From positions 186,001 through 250,000 of the forward strand of contig NZ_BMRX01000009.1 of the NCBI RefSeq assembly GCF_014648855.1: a stretch of 64,000 bases of DNA, given 5' to 3'. Under the pieces are notes generated by a model. The model worked only from the letters and a program-made list of their open reading frames with translations, did no database searches and had not been told where the DNA came from. The translations under genes were made by a program, and so were the position numbers. Every line of letters starts with the position of its first letter. Position 1 is the first letter of the stretch. Positions 61,103 through 64,000 of this stretch are shown here, one piece after another. The DNA comes from Streptomyces parvulus. Lineage in GTDB: Bacteria; Actinomycetota; Actinomycetes; Streptomycetales; Streptomycetaceae.

Positions 61103-61388
61103 GTGTGCCCTACCTCCGTCGTCGGCGGCGGCCGTCCCGCGGTCTCGCTCTCGTTCACCCGGGAGCATCTCGTTCACCCGTGAGCCGCCATTCTCACCCG
61201 AATCGGTGAGGATTGGTGTTTTCCGTGGTGTCCATCTGACCAAATCACCGGAGCGCAATCGTCAGACCGCGGGCTCAACTCCGCGTACTCCTGCGGGATG
61301 ACACAGGAGGGCGGTGCGTCCCCCGCCCCGTAGGGGACGCGCCGACGAGCGGCACCCGTCCGGGGCGCGGTCCACGGGCGGGGCGGGG

Positions 61389-62399
61389 TCAGCCGGCCCG
61401 GTGCACCACGGCGTCGCACAGCTCCACCAGCGCGTCCTTCGCCTCGCACGCGCGCAGCGGGGCCAGGGCGGCGCGGGCGTCCTTGGCGTAGCGGACGGTG
61501 TCGCGGCGCGCGTCCTCCAGGGCGGGGTGGGCGCGCAGCAGGCGGAGCGCCTCGGCGTGCCGGGCGTCGTCGCTCAGGTCGGAGTCGAGCAGCTCGCTCA
61601 GCGCGACGTCCTCGGCCAGACCCAGCCGGGCCGCGCGCTCGCGCAGCCGGAGCACCGGCAGGGTGGGGATGCCCTCGCGCAGGTCCGTGCCGGGCGTCTT
61701 GCCCGACTCGTGCGAGTCGGAGGCGATGTCCAGGACGTCGTCCGCGAGCTGGAAGGCGACGCCGAGCCGCTCGCCGTACTGGGTGAGCACGTCCACGACC
61801 GTCTCGTCGGCGCCGGACATCATCGCGCCGAAGCGGCAGGAGACGGCCACCAGCGAGCCGGTCTTGCCGCCCAGCACGTCCAGGTAGTGGTCGACGGGGT
61901 CGCGGCCGTCCTGCGGTCCGGCGGTCTCCAGGATCTGGCCGGTGACCAGCCGCTCGAACGCGAGGGCCTGCACACGGACCGCCTCGGGCCCGAGGTCGGC
62001 GAGGATCTGGGAGGCGCGGGCGAAGAGGAAGTCGCCGGTCAGGACGGCGACCGAGTTGTCCCAGCGGACGTTGGCGCTGGCGACGCCGCGCCGCACGGCG
62101 GCCTCGTCCATGACGTCGTCGTGGTACAGCGTGGCCAGGTGGGTCAGCTCCACGACCACGGCCGAGGGCACGATCCCGGGGGCATAGGGGTCGCCGAACT
62201 GGGCCGACAGCATCACGAGGAGCGGGCGGAACCGCTTGCCGCCGGCCCGCACGAGATGCTGGGCGGCCTCCGTGATGAAGGGCACCTCGCTTTTGGTTGC
62301 TTCAAGCAACCCTTCCTCGACCGCAACCAATCCGGCCTGGACATCGGCTTCCAGAGCCTGGTCCCGCACGCTCAGCCCGAACGGCCCGACGACGGTCAC
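61389..62399 (-). CDS. Polyprenyl diphosphate synthase (probable menaquinone side chain)
   Basis: 336 aa trans-prenyltransferase. The two aspartate-rich motifs are HDDVMD (Asp94, Asp95, Asp98) and LADDVLDIASD (Asp220, Asp221, Asp224). The GGKRFRPLLVMLSA and LGGKTGSLVAVSCRFGAMMS segments carry the diphosphate-binding lysines. Lack of a bulky residue just before the first motif argues for a long-chain product, most likely the polyprenyl tail of menaquinone. The GTG start has AGGAG upstream. Monocistronic in the window. Confidence 0.87.
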   Translation of the reverse strand: MTVVGPFGLSVRDQALEADVQAGLVAVEEGLLEATKSEVPFITEAAQHLVRAGGKRFRPLLVMLSAQFGDPYAPGIVPSAVVVELTHLATLYHDDVMDEAAVRRGVASANVRWDNSVAVLTGDFLFARASQILADLGPEAVRVQALAFERLVTGQILETAGPQDGRDPVDHYLDVLGGKTGSLVAVSCRFGAMMSGADETVVDVLTQYGERLGVAFQLADDVLDIASDSHESGKTPGTDLREGIPTLPVLRLRERAARLGLAEDVALSELLDSDLSDDARHAEALRLLRAHPALEDARRDTVRYAKDARAALAPLRACEAKDALVELCDAVVHRAG

Positions 62400-62926
62400 G
62401 AGGGGTCTCCTGTCTGCTGGTGTCCACTGGCGATTACCTGGAATGTCGATAGGTCGCTGCCACCACTCCGGCCAGCGTATCCGGTCACCTTTCGATCACC
62501 GCTAGCGCCCACCGTTACAGGCCGGTCGGTATCGGATCATGAGCGGTATGTTTTTGATCAGTCGATATGAGTAGGTATGGACTGTTTTCCAGACCCCCTC
62601 CTCCGCCCGGTACGGATGCCCGCCCGGCGCACGGAAACACCGGACGGGCGAAGCGCTCCACATCGGGGGCCGGTTGGGGCAGAGTTGGAACTAATGCCCG
62701 TTTTGCCGCGCTTGTTGAGGCCCGTGAGTTGGCTCACTCCGCACCGCCCCCGGGCAACCTCGCCGCAACCTGTGCCCTCCCTTTGCCCCGCAAGCAAGTT
62801 GAGGCTGTGCGACCGCAAAGGATCAAGAGCCTCAAAGGCCCCAGACCAAGGTCAACAGGACGTTGGGTGATTCCTGCACTTGTTCCGGACATGTGCTCTC
62901 GCATACGTTCCCGGCCTGTCGGGCGG
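62400..62926. other. 527-bp region without a gene between polyprenyl synthase and the riboswitch
   Basis: No credible reading frame on either strand. It must hold the promoter of the polyprenyl synthase gene (minus) and that of the riboswitch-transglycosylase unit (plus). An AT-richer stretch with GATCAGTCGATATGAGTAGG lies near 62555-62580. No tRNA, repeat or mobile element remnant was found. Confidence 0.55.
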
Positions 62927-63109
62927 ACGCCGAATCCTGCCACCGCCCCGACGCACAGTCATCCACTCAACTCACTCGCCGGCAGGAGCGGGGGACCCAG
63001 GTAAGTCGCCGCACCGGTCACCACCGGAGCGGCTCGGGGTGAAGCCGCACCCGTCAGGGCGCGGCCGGGCACCTCCCCGCCCGAACCCGACAGCTCACCT
63101 CGCAGGCGT
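62927..63109 (+). promoter_or_regulatory. Cyclic di-AMP riboswitch (ydaO/yuaA type)
   Basis: The conserved core of the ydaO class is readable in order: a 5' ACGCCGAATCCTGCC strand, GGCAGGAGCGGGGGACCCAG, CGGGGTGAAGCCGC, then CCGAACCCGACAGCTCACCT followed by CGCAGGCGT. ACGCC at 62927 pairs with GGCGT at 63105-63109 to close P1, and CCTGCC pairs with GGCAGG. The closing strand abuts the AAGGAGAG ribosome site of the transglycosylase gene. This class precedes cell-wall hydrolase genes in actinobacteria. No covariance search was possible. Confidence 0.87.
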
Positions 63110-63126
63110 AAGGAGAGGGACACACC

Positions 63127-63618
63127 ATGTCTGCCAACGGTCAGAACCGTCACGCCCGCACCACCCGCCTCGTCCGCAAGCTCGCCGTGGCCGGCACCGG
63201 TGCCGCGGTGCTCGCCCTGCCGCTCATCGGCGCCACCGGCGCGTCCGCGGCCACCCCGGCCGCCACCAAGACCGCCGCCACGGCCGCGACGACGTACCCG
63301 GACAACCTCGACGGCTGGATCCGCGAGTCGCTCGACGTCATGGCGCAGCACGGCATCCCCGGCTCGTACGACGGCATCCACCGCAACATCATGCGGGAGT
63401 CCTCGGGCAACCCGCTGGCCATCAACAACTGGGACATCAACGCCGTGAACGGCACCCCGTCCAAGGGCCTGCTCCAGGTGATCGACCCGACCTTCCAGGC
63501 GTACCACGTCGAGGGCACCTCCTGGGACCCGTACGACCCGGTCGCCAACATCACCGCCGCCTGCAACTACGCGGCCGACCGGTACGGCTCGATGGACAAC
63601 GTCTTCGGCGCCTACTGA
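63127..63618 (+). CDS. Secreted transglycosylase with SLT/lysozyme-like domain
   Basis: 163 aa. The signal peptide (VRKLAVAGTGAAVLALPLIG) ends near ASAA at residue 42; an Ala/Thr linker precedes a compact domain. The catalytic glutamate is Glu91 in HRNIMRESSGNPLAINNWDI, followed by TPSKGLLQVIDPTFQAYHVE, the second half of the lysozyme-like signature. It lacks LysM or other wall-binding modules. The start has AAGGAGAGGG upstream and lies 17 bases past the c-di-AMP riboswitch, which therefore probably regulates wall turnover. Confidence 0.92.
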   Translation: MSANGQNRHARTTRLVRKLAVAGTGAAVLALPLIGATGASAATPAATKTAATAATTYPDNLDGWIRESLDVMAQHGIPGSYDGIHRNIMRESSGNPLAINNWDINAVNGTPSKGLLQVIDPTFQAYHVEGTSWDPYDPVANITAACNYAADRYGSMDNVFGAY

Positions 63619-63633
63619 TCCGCTCCGGGACGT

Positions 63634-64000
63634 TCAGAAGATCCGTTCGAGGACGACGGCCACGCCGTCGTCCTCGTTCGTCGTGGTGACCTCGTCGGCC
63701 ACCGCCTTGAGTTCGGGGTGCGCCCCCGCCATGGCGACGCCGTGCGCCGCCCAGTCGAACATGGGGATGTCGTTGGGCATGTCGCCGAAGGCGATGGTCT
63801 CCCGCCGGCCCGCCCCCAGGTGCTCGGCGGCCAGCGCCAGGCCGGTCGCCTTGGTGATGCCGCACGGCTGGAGCTCCACCGTGCCGGGCCCCGACATGGT
63901 GACCGTGGCGAGGGAGCCGACCACCGCGCGGGCGGTCGAGGCCAGCTCGTCGTCGCTCAGGTCGGGGTGGCGCAGCAGCACCTTGCTGATCGGGGTGCGC
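63634..64000 (-). CDS. HAD-superfamily (Cof-type) hydrolase, C-terminal part (cut by window edge)
   Basis: 121 residues of the C-terminus are visible; the N-terminal half with the nucleophile aspartate lies right of the window. The Cof-type signatures are clear: CGITKATGLALAAEHLG (conserved Lys) and FGDMPNDIPMFDWAAHGVAM (motif IV acidic pair), then VADEVTTTNEDDGVAVVLER. It is a probable sugar or nucleotide phosphatase of the Cof/YbjI group; substrate unknown. It converges on the transglycosylase gene with 15 bp between stops. Confidence 0.9.
   Translation of the reverse strand, partial: RTPISKVLLRHPDLSDDELASTARAVVGSLATVTMSGPGTVELQPCGITKATGLALAAEHLGAGRRETIAFGDMPNDIPMFDWAAHGVAMAGAHPELKAVADEVTTTNEDDGVAVVLERIF
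63648..63676 (+). terminator. Terminator for the transglycosylase gene inside the HAD coding region
   Basis: Perfect 13-bp inverted repeat (63648-63660 and 63664-63676, loop CAC). It lies 30 bases past the plus-strand stop, within the last codons of the convergent HAD gene. Confidence 0.68.

Overview
The window is high-GC chromosomal DNA from an actinomycete, almost certainly a Streptomyces. The evidence is GTG/TTG starts, a third-position G/C bias that opens long antisense reading frames, a TTG-started 1161-aa RpoB, a NusG with an acidic N-terminal extension, a Streptomyces-type secreted aminopeptidase and an actinobacterial c-di-AMP riboswitch. From memory, gene order resembles the S. coelicolor core region running from rpsL/rpsG to beyond the second nuo cluster. 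No insertion sequence, prophage, CRISPR array or biosynthetic cluster was found.

Layout. 1-551: rpsG (cut by the window edge) and rpsL with a good vegetative promoter. 841-3260: a divergent pair, a polyprenyl-phosphate-type glycosyltransferase and a PIG-V-like mannosyltransferase. 3334-17577 (minus): the transcription/translation block rpoC, rpoB, rplL, rplJ with its L10 leader, two paralogous lipoproteins, rplA, rplK, nusG, secE and tRNA-Trp. 17849-25253: aspC, an adenosine-deaminase-family gene, murB, a TetR/MFS efflux pair with two matching operators, two overlapping MaoC-type dehydratase genes, rpmG, tRNA-Met and tRNA-Thr. 25466-29728: a degenerate-looking amidohydrolase, an NAD(P)-binding protein, two unknown proteins, an internally deleted tRNA-Tyr and yajQ. 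29867-33134: an APC permease, a SUKH-domain protein, YccF and HtpX. 33396-43857 (minus): a ten-gene nuoA-B-C-H-I-J-K-L-M-N operon with no nuoD, E, F or G. 44056-51068: two tandem NarL-type sensor kinases, one response regulator and korAB (2-oxoacid:ferredoxin oxidoreductase). 51252-58000: an NmrA-like reductase, RarD, a VOC protein, a secreted M28 aminopeptidase, a TPR protein divergent from a protein with an altered Walker A motif, and a flavin reductase behind a palindrome-containing promoter. 57988-62399 (minus): an ABC permease/ATPase/LolA-like operon and a polyprenyl diphosphate synthase. 62400-64000: a c-di-AMP riboswitch controlling a secreted transglycosylase, then the end of a HAD hydrolase gene.

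Working together. The first third is core information processing. The most unusual unit is the partial Complex I operon, whose NuoB, NuoC and NuoJ carry long low-complexity tails. A ferredoxin-reducing KorAB lies about 4 kb away, so a ferredoxin-linked proton pump is a testable inference. The polyprenyl synthase at the right end probably makes the menaquinone side chain.

All family assignments come from reading motifs and from memory; no search was run.
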